A DNA stretch of 64,000 bases. It comes from Arthrobacter beigongshangensis. Its GTDB lineage: Bacteria; Bacillota; Bacilli; Bacillales_A; Planococcaceae. The stretch spans positions 1 through 64,000 of the forward strand of contig NZ_JADHDX010000007.1 in assembly GCF_016820585.1 (NCBI RefSeq), in the 5' to 3' direction. Of this stretch, positions 7,959 through 16,880 are shown one piece after another. The position numbers were made by a program, and so were the translations under genes. The notes beneath the pieces were generated by a model. That model saw only the letters and a list, made by a program, of their open reading frames with translations. It was not told the DNA's origin and ran no database searches. Position 1 is the first letter of the stretch; every line of letters begins with the position of its first letter.

Positions 7959-9812
7959 TTGAAACGGTTCATCGGCATAGTCATTATTCTTTTCTTCATC
8001 CCTATTTTAATCATTGTTCAAGAGGCGATTGCTGTTGAATTAACGACGGCTAACACGTTTAACGAGCAAATGACGCGTTCCATCGAGCTATCGACACCGT
8101 CCGTCAATGTACCTGTTGCAATGAAGGATCGCAATGGTGTTATTTTTGCAGAGGAGTACGTAGAATGGCGTACTCCACTTGCACTTGATTCCATTCCTAC
8201 TTTCGTTCGTCAATTGTTCCTCGAAAGTGAGGATAAAAGTTTCTTTGATCACCGCGGCTATGATGTAGCGGCCATCGTCCGAGCCTTTGCGGTCAACACA
8301 GCAACAGACGATTTGCAACAAGGAGCTTCGACGATCACGCAGCAAGTCGTGCGTATGCGTTTTTTATCGACAGAAAAAACGTATGAACGTAAGCTGACGG
8401 AGCTTTTTTACGCGACGGAGCTGGAGAAACAAACGACAAAAGAGGCTATTTTAGAAATATATTTGAATGAAATGTATTTCGGCAATCAAGTGTATGGTAT
8501 TGGTGCGGCTGCTACCTATTATTTTAGCAAGCCCATCTATGAGTTGAATGAAGCACAGCAAGCGTTCATCGCGGCGATTCCAAACAATCCTTCATTGTAC
8601 GATCCATTAGTCCATTTCGATCAAACGAAAAAAAGGCAAGAACGTTTGTTAGATATCCTTGCAAAAAACAGCGTTATCACTTTGGAGGAAGCTGAAGCAT
8701 ATAAAAATATACCGATTACATTGCAGCTAAAAAAGAAAGAAAGTAATTTTCCAGCGTACAGCACGTATGTCCTTTCAGAGCTGTCGGAGCTCATTGCTCA
8801 ATCGGAAGGCTTAGCGGATCAAATTGCCGAAGCAAAAGATAAATCCACAAAGCTAGCCCTTAAAGTTCAAGTTCAGCAGCGAACAGCGGAAGTACTCGCA
8901 ACAGGTCTTATCATCGAAACAGCACTCAATCCGCAGAAGCAACAACAAGACGAACAGGCAGTTACTGCACTATTAAAACCTGAGGGATTGCAGGCTGGTG
9001 CCGCCGTTATTGACAATGAAACGCGAGAAATCATTAGTCTATTTGCAGGGAAGAACTATAAAAAAGCGGATTTCCACCGTGGCTTCCAAGCCGTCAGACA
9101 GCCTGGTTCCGCTATCAAACCGATTTTAGTTTATGCTCCTTATTTTGAAAGCGGACCTTACACAGCGAATAGCCGTGTCAATAGCGGTAGCATTTGCATC
9201 GGTTCCTATTGCCCGACTAATGTCGGCGGCTATGTATATGGAACAACAACTGTGAAAGAAGCATTTCGACGTAGCCATAATACAGCCGCAGTCCGATTAC
9301 TACAAACTGTCGGCATTGACAATGCATTTACCTTTATCGAACCTTTTCACTTTAAATCGATTACACAACAGGATCATAGCTATGCAGCTGCACTTGGAGG
9401 ATTGTCTAAAGGGATGACACCACTTGAGCTTGCAGGGGCTTACACGGGATTCATCGACGGGATGTATACTCCTGTCCGTGCGATTCGTACAGTGAAGGAT
9501 AGTGAGGGAAAACTTTTATATGAATGGGCAGATCAAAAAATAGAAGTATGGTCGCCGACTACAATTTCAACAATGCGGAGCCTACTATCAGATGTTGTGA
9601 CTAATGGAACCGGACGCGGAATTCCATATACGACTGCGTATACAGGTGCAAAAACAGGCACCACAGACCATTACAAGGATTTGTGGGTAGGTGGCCTAAA
9701 CGAACACTACACAACAGCTGTCTGGGTAGGCTATGACAAACCACAACCAATGAAATCTTTAAGTGACCAGAAAATCCATTTGCAGCTTTTTTCAACACTA
9801 TTACGAGACTAA
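7959..9812 (+). CDS. pbpD: Class A penicillin-binding protein (PBP4/PbpD-like)
   Basis: This bifunctional cell-wall enzyme has a membrane anchor at about residues 3-25, a glycosyltransferase 51 domain (about 60-235) and a penicillin-binding transpeptidase domain (about 340-600). The glycosyltransferase motifs are ESEDKSFFDHRGYD and QGASTITQQ. The transpeptidase motifs are SAIK (serine near residue 383), SHN near 438 and KTGT near 564. It polymerises and crosslinks peptidoglycan outside the membrane. Length and motif context fit B. subtilis PbpD. The start is TTG at 7959 (GGAGG at 7947-7951, 7 nt upstream); GTG at 7956 is possible, while the ATG at 7914 has no binding site. Confidence 0.92.
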   Translation: MKRFIGIVIILFFIPILIIVQEAIAVELTTANTFNEQMTRSIELSTPSVNVPVAMKDRNGVIFAEEYVEWRTPLALDSIPTFVRQLFLESEDKSFFDHRGYDVAAIVRAFAVNTATDDLQQGASTITQQVVRMRFLSTEKTYERKLTELFYATELEKQTTKEAILEIYLNEMYFGNQVYGIGAAATYYFSKPIYELNEAQQAFIAAIPNNPSLYDPLVHFDQTKKRQERLLDILAKNSVITLEEAEAYKNIPITLQLKKKESNFPAYSTYVLSELSELIAQSEGLADQIAEAKDKSTKLALKVQVQQRTAEVLATGLIIETALNPQKQQQDEQAVTALLKPEGLQAGAAVIDNETREIISLFAGKNYKKADFHRGFQAVRQPGSAIKPILVYAPYFESGPYTANSRVNSGSICIGSYCPTNVGGYVYGTTTVKEAFRRSHNTAAVRLLQTVGIDNAFTFIEPFHFKSITQQDHSYAAALGGLSKGMTPLELAGAYTGFIDGMYTPVRAIRTVKDSEGKLLYEWADQKIEVWSPTTISTMRSLLSDVVTNGTGRGIPYTTAYTGAKTGTTDHYKDLWVGGLNEHYTTAVWVGYDKPQPMKSLSDQKIHLQLFSTLLRD

Positions 9813-9820
9813 GAAACTTC

Positions 9821-9909
9821 CGAGTGCCAGACACCACTATCCTTTACACATGGCTTGTAGGGATATCTAAAAAAGACTCTGCGATTAGATAGCAGGTGTC
9901 TTGCACTCG
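9821..9909. repeat. 89-bp palindromic repeat after pbpD
   Basis: CGAGTGCCAGACACC at 9821-9835 is mirrored by GGTGTCTTGCACTCG at 9895-9909, with TATC/GATA extending the pairing. A second stem, ATCTAA/TTAGAT, lies inside. It separates convergent genes and could act as a bidirectional terminator or be a small mobile palindrome. Confidence 0.7.
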
Positions 9910-9925
9910 CCTGCAAGAAAATTTT

Positions 9926-10489
9926 TCATGCCAAAAATGGCAAACTCGCAATTACACCGTTATAAAGCTTGAGTAAAATATAGACAATTGTAGTAATGAG
10001 CACGCTCCAAATAATCATTTCAAAAGCAATTAGCCCAACTGTTCTACTAACCGTCATGAACTTGCTCAGCTTATACACAACATAAACAAAGTAAATGAAT
10101 GTCGTTAGTAGAAAAATAGCCGACAGCACACCTATCGAACTAATCCCCCCTGCTGATGCGAGTGAGCCAAAAAAATAAATAACGTTGCCGCCCTTCGCCT
10201 CACTATACGACTCACCTTTCACATCCTTCGAAAAGAACAGCATCGCCGTTTCGTGTATCGTTCCGGCGATTAATTTCAAAGCTGAAAATACCATAAAAAA
10301 TAGTAATGCATAGATGACTAACAAAAAAATACGGAGCTGCATATCCGTTAAAAACTCGCGCATTCCTGTATACAAACCAATTTCCTCAAACAGCTCTACT
10401 GACAAACCGACTGTGAACACGCCAAACGTCAAGCTAAACAGGACGATTGTCACAAAGGGTAAATACCCAAATATATATGGATTTTTCAT
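9926..10489 (-). CDS. YufK-like (DUF5366) integral membrane protein
   Basis: This 187-residue membrane protein has about five hydrophobic segments (near 8-30, 45-70, 95-115, 120-140 and 150-175). It resembles B. subtilis YufK, a protein of unknown function that also lies near the mrp operon. The start is set at the ATG at 10489 because AGGTG lies 6-7 nt upstream. An earlier in-frame start would add seven residues without a binding site. It is divergent from mrpA. I cannot assign a role. Confidence 0.65.
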   Translation of the reverse strand: MKNPYIFGYLPFVTIVLFSLTFGVFTVGLSVELFEEIGLYTGMREFLTDMQLRIFLLVIYALLFFMVFSALKLIAGTIHETAMLFFSKDVKGESYSEAKGGNVIYFFGSLASAGGISSIGVLSAIFLLTTFIYFVYVVYKLSKFMTVSRTVGLIAFEMIIWSVLITTIVYILLKLYNGVIASLPFLA

Positions 10490-10506
10490 AAGACACCTCG
10501 ATAATT

Positions 10507-10540
10507 TCAATTACGCCCCGGACATCCGCCGGAGGCTTCA
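10507..10540 (+). repeat. Internally deleted copy of the interspersed structured repeat
   Basis: CAATTACGCC is joined directly to GACATCCGCCGGAGGCTT. The conserved left and right ends are kept and the whole central hairpin is missing. It lies between the YufK-like gene and the mrpA promoter. A CATAC-TTCC/GGAAGTATG inverted repeat follows at 10550-10577. Confidence 0.65.
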
Positions 10541-10619
10541 TTTGATTGCATACCTTCCATGATATCGGAAGTATGTCCCAATTAGCAACATCCCCCAATT
10601 AAATTCCCACCTTTTTCCC

Positions 10620-10649
10620 TTGTACAAAAATCGTGGACTATGGTATAGT
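10620..10649 (+). promoter_or_regulatory. Promoter of the mrp operon
   Basis: TTGTAC (10620-10625) and TATAGT (10644-10649) are spaced 18 bp apart. The predicted start near 10656 gives a leader of about 94 nt before mrpA. Confidence 0.5.
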
Positions 10650-10674
10650 TACGACAATCAAATAACCGAACGTA

Positions 10675-10729
10675 CTTGGAGGAGTCTGTCACCAAGGGGT
10701 ATCTATGCCCTTTTGTGATAGACTTTTTT
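10675..10729 (+). promoter_or_regulatory. Terminator-like hairpin in the mrpA leader (possible attenuator)
   Basis: A 19-step stem runs from 10684 to 10723 with one C-U mismatch and a few G-U pairs, and T6 follows at 10724-10729. Six nt later comes the mrpA ribosome binding site. CTTGG (10675-10679) can pair with CCAAG (10692-10696), which is part of the terminator stem, so two exclusive folds are possible. No known riboswitch class was recognised. Confidence 0.6.
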
Positions 10730-10749
10730 GCGTTAAAAGGAGGATTTTC

Positions 10750-13158
10750 TTGGAATTTGTCTTATTGATTTTTCTACCGATTATTGCTGCACTTGTTGTC
10801 CCGCTACTTTTTAAGCATTTGAAGGGCATACATACTGGCTGGTTCGTATTAATTGTACCACTTGTTCTTTTCATATTTTATGTTAGTTTCATCCCCATAA
10901 CGATGGCTGGAGGACACGCCGTATCGGAATTACATTGGATTCCTTCCCTTGGTATTTCGTTTGTCTCTTATATAGATGGACTAAGCCTGTTATTTACATT
11001 ACTTATCACAGGCATTGGTGCCCTTGTCGTACTGTACTCCATCTTTTATCTCGATAAAGATCTGGAGAAACTCGGCAATTTTTATGTCTATCTACTATTA
11101 TTCATGACAGCCATGCTTGGTGTCGTACAGTCGGATAATGTCATGACCCTGTATTTATTCTGGGAATTAACATCGATTTCCTCCTTCCTACTTATTGGTT
11201 ATTGGTATAAGCGGGATCGTTCGCGTTTCGGTGCCTTGAAATCAATGATGATTACGGTGTTTGGTGGTTTAATGATGCTTGGTGGATTTGTTTTACTTGG
11301 CATTATGGGCAATTCGTTCTCCATTCGCGAACTGATTGCAAACGTTTCCACATTTATCGGGCATGAATTCTTTACGTTAGCGCTTGTTCTTGTTCTGCTC
11401 GGTGCATTTACGAAGTCAGCGCAGTTCCCTTTCTACATTTGGTTACCGGATGCTATGGAAGCGCCTACACCTGTCAGTGCTTATTTACACTCTGCCACGA
11501 TGGTCAAAGCAGGATTGTATCTTGTTGCACGCTTTACGCCTATTTTCGCTGTTTCGGAAGTATGGGTTTGGCTCGTTACAGGCATCGGGCTACTGACGCT
11601 GTTCTGGGGCTCATTCTTTGCTGTAAAACAAACGGATTTGAAGGCGATTCTCGCCTTTTCAACCGTCAGTCAGCTGGGGCTCATTATGTCTCTGCTCGGT
11701 GCGGGTGCAGTCGCCTATCATACCGATGATGCTATTTTTAAATTTGCGGCATTTGCAGCGATTTTTCATTTGATTAACCATGCGACCTTTAAAGGTAGTT
11801 TGTTCATGATCGCGGGGATTGTGGATCATGAAACAGGTACGCGGGATATCCGAAAACTCGGTGGCCTGATGAGCATTATGCCAATTAGCTTTACTGTGGC
11901 GTTCATTGGCTCAATGTCCATGGCAGGCTTGCCACCTTTTAACGGCTTCCTCAGTAAGGAAATGTTCCTCGAATCCATGCTAGCCTTGCGTCATTTTGAG
12001 TTATTCAACTTTGGAACATGGGGTATTATTTTCCCTGTTGTTGCTTGGATCGCGAGTGTCTTCACATTCGTCTATAGCTTTTACTTTGTCTTCAAAACCT
12101 TTGCGGGGCAGCGGAAAAATGAACCACTTCCAAAAATGCCGCATGAAGCACCAATCGGGATGCTACTGTCCCCAATCATTTTAGCGACACTCGTTGTTGG
12201 GATTTTCTTCATCCCCAACCTGATTGGGAAATGGTTAGTTAAGCCGGCTGTCATGGCAGTTCAACCTGGATTGTACAACCATCCGTCTGAAGTAGCCGTA
12301 CATGTTGCGGCATGGCATGGCTTTGATTCTCCAGCATTATGGATGACGATTGCCATTGTTGGTGTCGGTGCAATTTTGTACGTGACGATGAAGAAATGGC
12401 AGAATCTATACGATATTCAGCCGCAATATTTGTCATTGAATGCCTTGTACGATTCAGCAATGCTGTTTGGCGAAAGCGGCATGAATCGTCTATCTCGTTT
12501 TTATATGACAGGGTTAATCCGAACGTATTTACTGTATATGTTCGCTTTCATTATCGCGATTACGACGGCAGCGCTGTTTATCAAAGAAGCCTTTGTTGTC
12601 GATACGGCTAGTTTTTCAGCGGTAAGTGTGTATGGTATATTGACTGCGGTTATTCTTGTCATTGCTGTCGCGATGATTTTACTAGCGAAAACACGATTGT
12701 CGGCTATTATCGCACTCGGTGCTGTTGGGTATTCAGTCGCTTTATTCTTTGTCATTTTTAAAGCGCCGGACTTAGCACTTACACAGCTGGTCATTGAAAC
12801 AATTTCAGTAGCTTTGTTCTTACTGGCATTCAAACACTTGCCTGCTTTGAACAATCACGGGGAAACAAAACCGAATAAGCTAATGAATTTGATCATTGCA
12901 GCTGGAGTCGGTATTACTGTGATGCTCGTTGCAATATCTGCACACTCACAAAAACTGATTCCATCTATCTCCCAATATTACAAAGATACAGTCGCGACAG
13001 AAGCAGGCGGCGGAAATATCGTCAACGTGATTTTGGTCGATTACCGTGGCTTTGATACACTATTTGAAATTGCTGTGTTGGCGATTGCAGGTATCGGTGT
13101 GCTTGCGATGATTAAACTAAAGCTTGCCAAAAAGGAGGATACGGATGAAAACAAATGA
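10750..13158 (+). CDS. mrpA: Mrp Na+/H+ antiporter subunit A
   Basis: This 802-residue membrane subunit is the largest part of the Mrp complex, which exchanges cytoplasmic sodium for protons and protects against salt and alkaline pH. It resembles complex I subunit NuoL. The proton-pumping core at about residues 110-400 has the LYLFWELTS, PFYIWLPDAMEAPTPVSAYLHSA-like and HATFKGSLFM motifs. The C-terminal 200 residues carry the MrpA-specific extension fused to an MrpB-like part. The start is TTG at 10750, with AAAAGGAGG at 10735-10743 and 6 nt spacing. An upstream in-frame ATG at 10705 lies inside the leader hairpin and has no binding site. It overlaps mrpB by 14 bp. Confidence 0.95.
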   Translation: MEFVLLIFLPIIAALVVPLLFKHLKGIHTGWFVLIVPLVLFIFYVSFIPITMAGGHAVSELHWIPSLGISFVSYIDGLSLLFTLLITGIGALVVLYSIFYLDKDLEKLGNFYVYLLLFMTAMLGVVQSDNVMTLYLFWELTSISSFLLIGYWYKRDRSRFGALKSMMITVFGGLMMLGGFVLLGIMGNSFSIRELIANVSTFIGHEFFTLALVLVLLGAFTKSAQFPFYIWLPDAMEAPTPVSAYLHSATMVKAGLYLVARFTPIFAVSEVWVWLVTGIGLLTLFWGSFFAVKQTDLKAILAFSTVSQLGLIMSLLGAGAVAYHTDDAIFKFAAFAAIFHLINHATFKGSLFMIAGIVDHETGTRDIRKLGGLMSIMPISFTVAFIGSMSMAGLPPFNGFLSKEMFLESMLALRHFELFNFGTWGIIFPVVAWIASVFTFVYSFYFVFKTFAGQRKNEPLPKMPHEAPIGMLLSPIILATLVVGIFFIPNLIGKWLVKPAVMAVQPGLYNHPSEVAVHVAAWHGFDSPALWMTIAIVGVGAILYVTMKKWQNLYDIQPQYLSLNALYDSAMLFGESGMNRLSRFYMTGLIRTYLLYMFAFIIAITTAALFIKEAFVVDTASFSAVSVYGILTAVILVIAVAMILLAKTRLSAIIALGAVGYSVALFFVIFKAPDLALTQLVIETISVALFLLAFKHLPALNNHGETKPNKLMNLIIAAGVGITVMLVAISAHSQKLIPSISQYYKDTVATEAGGGNIVNVILVDYRGFDTLFEIAVLAIAGIGVLAMIKLKLAKKEDTDENK

Positions 13159-13567
13159 TGTTATTTTACAAACGACAACCAAGCTCGTATTTTTCATCAT
13201 CTTCCTTTTTTCCATCCATATTTTCTTTGCGGGTCACTATACACCCGGTGGGGGCTTCGTCGGCGGTTTGCTGACAACTGGCGCCATCGTCCTATTGTTG
13301 TTGGCCTTTGATTTGAAAACGGTGCAAAAAGCATTGCCGTTCAACTTCACCATTGTGACAGGCATTGGCTTACTGCTGGCACTAGGCACAGCTGCTGGTG
13401 CTATATTTTTCAACGTACCGTTCTTTACACATGCTTTCGATGATTTCACCTTGCCTTTATTCGGGACAACCTCTTTGCATACGGCGATGATTTTCGATGC
13501 AGGTGTCTATCTAGTCGTTGTCGGCGCGGCGATTACGATGATTCAATCGATTGGAGGAGATGCCTAA
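13145..13567 (+). CDS. mrpB: Mrp Na+/H+ antiporter subunit B
   Basis: This 140-residue membrane protein of the MnhB family has four predicted helices and the conserved GHYTPGGGFVGGL stretch. It is a structural subunit of the Mrp antiporter. The start is ATG at 13145, with AAAGGAGGAT upstream, inside the end of mrpA. Its stop overlaps the mrpC ATG (TAATG), indicating translational coupling. Confidence 0.95.
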   Translation: MKTNDVILQTTTKLVFFIIFLFSIHIFFAGHYTPGGGFVGGLLTTGAIVLLLLAFDLKTVQKALPFNFTIVTGIGLLLALGTAAGAIFFNVPFFTHAFDDFTLPLFGTTSLHTAMIFDAGVYLVVVGAAITMIQSIGGDA

Positions 13568-13908
13568 TGGAACTGATTATGATACTTGTTATTGGCATCC
13601 TGTTCATGGCGGCTACCTACTTAATCCTTTCAAGGAGCGTCCTTAAAATTATTTTGGGAACTGGTTTACTCAGCCATGGCGCACATTTATTAATTTTAAC
13701 AATGGGTGGATTGGGTGGTATTTCGCCGCCAGTTATTGCTGACGGCGTTACCAATTACGCTGACCCTTTGCCGCAAGCGCTTATTTTGACGGCTATCGTG
13801 ATTAGTTTTGGTGTAACGGCTCTCATTTTGGTATTAGCTTATCGGACGTACGCCGAGCATCAAACAGATAATATGAATCTAATGAGAGGAAATGACGAAC
13901 ATGATTAA
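13567..13908 (+). CDS. mrpC: Mrp Na+/H+ antiporter subunit C
   Basis: This 113-residue protein is NuoK-like, with three helices and the DPLPQALILTAIVISFG motif typical of MrpC. It forms part of the ion path of the Mrp complex. It overlaps mrpB by one base and mrpD by eight. Confidence 0.95.
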   Translation: MELIMILVIGILFMAATYLILSRSVLKIILGTGLLSHGAHLLILTMGGLGGISPPVIADGVTNYADPLPQALILTAIVISFGVTALILVLAYRTYAEHQTDNMNLMRGNDEHD

Positions 13909-15382
13909 TTTACCTTTATTTCCGATCCTCTTACCATTTTTGTTCGCGATTGTCCTTCTGTTTTTTAAAGAGAATATTCGTGTGCAACGCGTATTGACAG
14001 CTATTGGACTTGTTATCAGCTTAATTGCTGCCCTATTCCTAGTGGCGAAAGTGAAGACTGATGGTATTCAAGCACTAACATTAGGCAGCTGGCCGGCACC
14101 CTTCGGCATTTCAATGGTGTCTGACATGTTTTCTGCGGTGCTTGTGACCACAACGATTATACTGACACTATGCGTTGTCATTTATAGCTTCACAGCCATT
14201 GGAAAAGAACGAGAACGTTACTTCTACTATCCAGCCATTTTATTCATGATAACTGGCGTCAATGGTGCCTTTACAACAGGCGATATTTTCAATATGTTTG
14301 TCTTCTTCGAAGTACTACTCATCGCCTCATACGTGTTAATTGTATTAGGAGGAGAAAAGAAACAGCTTCGCGAATCAATCAAATATGTGCTTGTCAATGT
14401 TATTTCATCGGCATTGTTTGTCATTACGGTTGCCTTTTTATACTCGGTCATCGGGACATTGAATATGGCGGATATTTCCGTGAAGATTGCAGAAATCGGA
14501 CAACCCGGTATTATTACCGTCATTGCGATTTTGATGCTCGTTGTCTTTGGTGTTAAAGGGTCCATTTTCCCACTGTACTTCTGGTTACCTGGCTCTTATG
14601 CAGCTCCACCAATCCCGGTCCTCGCACTCTTTGGGGCACTACTAACGAAGGTCGGGGTCTATGCCATCATGAGAACGTACACATTGTTTTTCGTCCATGA
14701 TATCAGCTTTACACATGAAATCTTGTATGTGTTGGCGATTTTAACAATCATTGCAGGCTGTATTGGAGCTCTTGCCTACTTTGATTTGAAACAAATTATC
14801 ATTTATAACATCGTGATTGCTGTTGGCGTCATTTTATTTGGCGCAGCGCAGATGAATGAAGCGGGCTTAACAGGTGCTATTTTCTATCTCATTCACGACA
14901 TGCTCATTAAGGGAGCGTTGTTCCTGCTCATCGGGATTATCATCTACGTCACCGGCACATCCAACTTGCGCAAAATGGGTGGGCTGATGAAAACACATGC
15001 CCCACTTGGTTGGTTTTATATCGTTGCTGCATTTGGACTAGCAGGTATTCCACCACTTAGTGGATTCATAGGTAAGCTGCTAATTGTGCAGGGTGCATTT
15101 GAGGCAGGTCATGTTTGGGGCAGTATTATCCTTCTGTTATCGAGCCTTGTCGTTCTGTTGTCCGTCATTCGCATTTTCGTCTATGCGTTTTGGGGAGAGC
15201 CTGTCGACTTGCCAAAACGTGAGCGTCGTCCATACCGGAGCATGATGATTCCAGCTGTCGCTTTGGTCGTCCTGTCGGTGTTATATGGTGTGGGTACGGA
15301 ATGGTTGATGCCATACATGACGGATGCCTCTAACGTATTACTACAACCGTCCATCTATATTGATGCGGTGTTAAAGGAGTAG
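13901..15382 (+). CDS. mrpD: Mrp Na+/H+ antiporter subunit D
   Basis: This 493-residue proton-translocating subunit is related to NuoM/NuoN. It has about 14 helices, the FNMFVFFEVLLIASY motif near residue 130, the YFWLPGSYAAPPIPVLALFG motif near 225, and GIPPLSGFIGK near 383. Together with MrpA it is thought to carry ions. The start is moved to the ATG at 13901, which has GAGAGGA about 10 nt upstream and gives the family's usual N-terminus (MINLPLFPILLP). Confidence 0.95.
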   Translation: MINLPLFPILLPFLFAIVLLFFKENIRVQRVLTAIGLVISLIAALFLVAKVKTDGIQALTLGSWPAPFGISMVSDMFSAVLVTTTIILTLCVVIYSFTAIGKERERYFYYPAILFMITGVNGAFTTGDIFNMFVFFEVLLIASYVLIVLGGEKKQLRESIKYVLVNVISSALFVITVAFLYSVIGTLNMADISVKIAEIGQPGIITVIAILMLVVFGVKGSIFPLYFWLPGSYAAPPIPVLALFGALLTKVGVYAIMRTYTLFFVHDISFTHEILYVLAILTIIAGCIGALAYFDLKQIIIYNIVIAVGVILFGAAQMNEAGLTGAIFYLIHDMLIKGALFLLIGIIIYVTGTSNLRKMGGLMKTHAPLGWFYIVAAFGLAGIPPLSGFIGKLLIVQGAFEAGHVWGSIILLLSSLVVLLSVIRIFVYAFWGEPVDLPKRERRPYRSMMIPAVALVVLSVLYGVGTEWLMPYMTDASNVLLQPSIYIDAVLKE

Positions 15383-15389
15383 ATGCACG

Positions 15390-15869
15390 ATGGCTTTCCA
15401 ACTATTATTGAACTTTTTCATCGCCTTTGTCTGGATGTTTATGAGCACTTCACTGACAGCCTCAACATTCGTTATTGGCTACTTGATTGGTCTGATTTTA
15501 ATTATTATGATGAGGCGATTTTTTAAGGAAAGACTTTATATTTCACGGCTGTGGGCATTCTTTAAATTGACACTGCTGTTCTTCAAAGAATTACTATTAT
15601 CAAATATTTCGGTACTGCGTGTAGTCTTGCGGCCAAAGCTGGATATTCAACCGATGATTTTCGCGTTACCGACAGATCTTGAGCATGACTGGGAAATTAC
15701 GTTGTTATCCAGTTTGATTACATTAACACCTGGAACGATTGTGTTGAACGTTTCTGATGATCAACGCACACTTTATATCCATGCGATTGATGTGGATGAT
15801 GTTGCTGATGCAATTGATTCTATTAAAAATTCTTTTGAAAAAGCAATTAAGGAGGTAAGCCGCCCATGA
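15390..15869 (+). CDS. mrpE: Mrp Na+/H+ antiporter subunit E
   Basis: This 159-residue protein of the MnhE family has hydrophobic helices in the first 70 residues and a cytoplasmic C-terminal domain with the conserved LSSLITLTPGTIVLNVSDD segment. It is a required structural subunit of the complex. AAAGGAG lies about 10 nt upstream of the ATG. Its last bases overlap mrpF. Confidence 0.95.
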   Translation: MAFQLLLNFFIAFVWMFMSTSLTASTFVIGYLIGLILIIMMRRFFKERLYISRLWAFFKLTLLFFKELLLSNISVLRVVLRPKLDIQPMIFALPTDLEHDWEITLLSSLITLTPGTIVLNVSDDQRTLYIHAIDVDDVADAIDSIKNSFEKAIKEVSRP

Positions 15870-16147
15870 TGACTTTCATTTGGATTTGCCTCATACTTGT
15901 CGTCTTATCTATTTTCGGCTTACTGTATCGTGTGTACTTCGGTCCTTCCACACCTGATCGACTCATTGCACTCGACGCGATTGGCGTGATGTTGATTTCT
16001 GCCATCGCCTTGTTGTCGCTTTTATTTGATACTGGATTTTTCATCGAAGTCATTTTACTAATTGCGATCCTGTCATTTATCGGGACTGTATCATTCTCTA
16101 AATTCATTGAGAAAGGAGAGATCATCGAACGTGACCGTAATCGCTAA
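15866..16147 (+). CDS. mrpF: Mrp Na+/H+ antiporter subunit F
   Basis: This 93-residue membrane subunit of the MnhF family has three helices. The GPSTPDRLIALDAIG segment after the first helix is the family signature. It overlaps mrpE by 4 bp and mrpG by 17 bp. Confidence 0.95.
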   Translation: MMTFIWICLILVVLSIFGLLYRVYFGPSTPDRLIALDAIGVMLISAIALLSLLFDTGFFIEVILLIAILSFIGTVSFSKFIEKGEIIERDRNR

Positions 16148-16499
16148 TATACTCATCGTTTCTACGATCGTTGTCGGTATCATTTTCACGATTGTGACTG
16201 TCATCGGTATCTTGCGCTTACCCGATGTCTATACACGGGCACATGCCGCATCCAAAAGTGCAACTTTGGGAGTACTTAGTATTTTGTTAGGCGTCTTTCT
16301 TCACTTTTGGTTAATTAAAGGCGTCTTTAGCATTCAACTGATTCTGGCGATTGTCTTTCTGTTCATCACCTCACCCATTGGTGGGCATTTAATGAGTCGG
16401 GCTGCTTATATGTCCGGCGTCAAACCGACAGAACTCACTGTTGGTGATGATTTGGCGGAAGTTGTAGCAAAAGCAAAGAACACGCGGAAAGAAGTTTAA
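16131..16499 (+). CDS. mrpG: Mrp Na+/H+ antiporter subunit G
   Basis: This 122-residue membrane subunit of the MnhG family has three helices and the LRLPDVYTRAHAASKSATLG signature. The start is GTG at 16131, with AAAGGAGAG about 10 nt upstream. A longer frame from 16062 only overlaps mrpF and has no binding site. It is the last gene of the operon, and a strong terminator follows. Confidence 0.94.
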   Translation: MTVIANILIVSTIVVGIIFTIVTVIGILRLPDVYTRAHAASKSATLGVLSILLGVFLHFWLIKGVFSIQLILAIVFLFITSPIGGHLMSRAAYMSGVKPTELTVGDDLAEVVAKAKNTRKEV

Positions 16500-16545
16500 A
16501 AAACACGCATGTCAATCGGAATTCCGACTGTCATGCGTGTTTTTA
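16500..16545. terminator. Terminator after the mrp operon
   Basis: AACACGCATG-CA pairs with TG-CATGCGTGTT around a central ATCGGAATTCCGA, followed by TTTTTATT. A tracts on the left make it usable for the convergent glycine-rich gene too. Confidence 0.9.
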
Positions 16546-16818
16546 TTAATAATAAGGACCGTAGGGTGGATAACCGTAACCATATGGCGGATAAGCATAT
16601 GGAGGGTAGTATGGAGGATAACCATATGGAGGATAGCCACCATACCCACCACCATAGCCCGGGGTTAGCGCCGACCCTAAAAGACCACCAGCAAGGCCTC
16701 CTAGAAAGGGTACCCCAAATCCGCCAAAGCCATCAAATCCACGTCCAAAACCACCGCGTCTACGACCGTCAAAACCACGACCAAATCCGCCGCGACCACC
16801 ATCAAAACCTCTAGACAT
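16546..16818 (-). CDS. Glycine/tyrosine/proline-rich small protein
   Basis: This 90-residue low-complexity protein has an Arg-Gly-Phe-rich N-terminal half (repeats of GFGRGFDG). It then has a hydrophobic glycine stretch (FLGGLAGGLLGSAL), and a C-terminal third made of PPYG/PPYA-type repeats. It has no signal peptide. Composition recalls spore coat or surface proteins such as CotG/YrrD-type Gly-Tyr proteins, but no family is assigned. The ATG at 16818 has AAGGGGG 6 nt upstream. The plus-strand ORF over it is a shadow. Confidence 0.65.
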   Translation of the reverse strand: MSRGFDGGRGGFGRGFDGRRRGGFGRGFDGFGGFGVPFLGGLAGGLLGSALTPGYGGGYGGYPPYGYPPYYPPYAYPPYGYGYPPYGPYY

Positions 16819-16880
16819 TTCCATCCCCCTTCCCACCTATCCTATTCAAACAGGGACATCGGGAAAGAGACAATTGCCTA

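Noticed and set aside
10705..10749. N-terminal extension of mrpA from the ATG at 10705
   Set aside because: That ATG lies within the leader hairpin and has no binding site at normal spacing; the TTG at 10750 has AAAAGGAGG 6 nt upstream.
16509..16814. Plus-strand ORF rich in His and Met opposite the glycine-rich gene
   Set aside because: It is the complement of the repetitive GGY/PPY codons and has no binding site; the minus-strand ORF has both.
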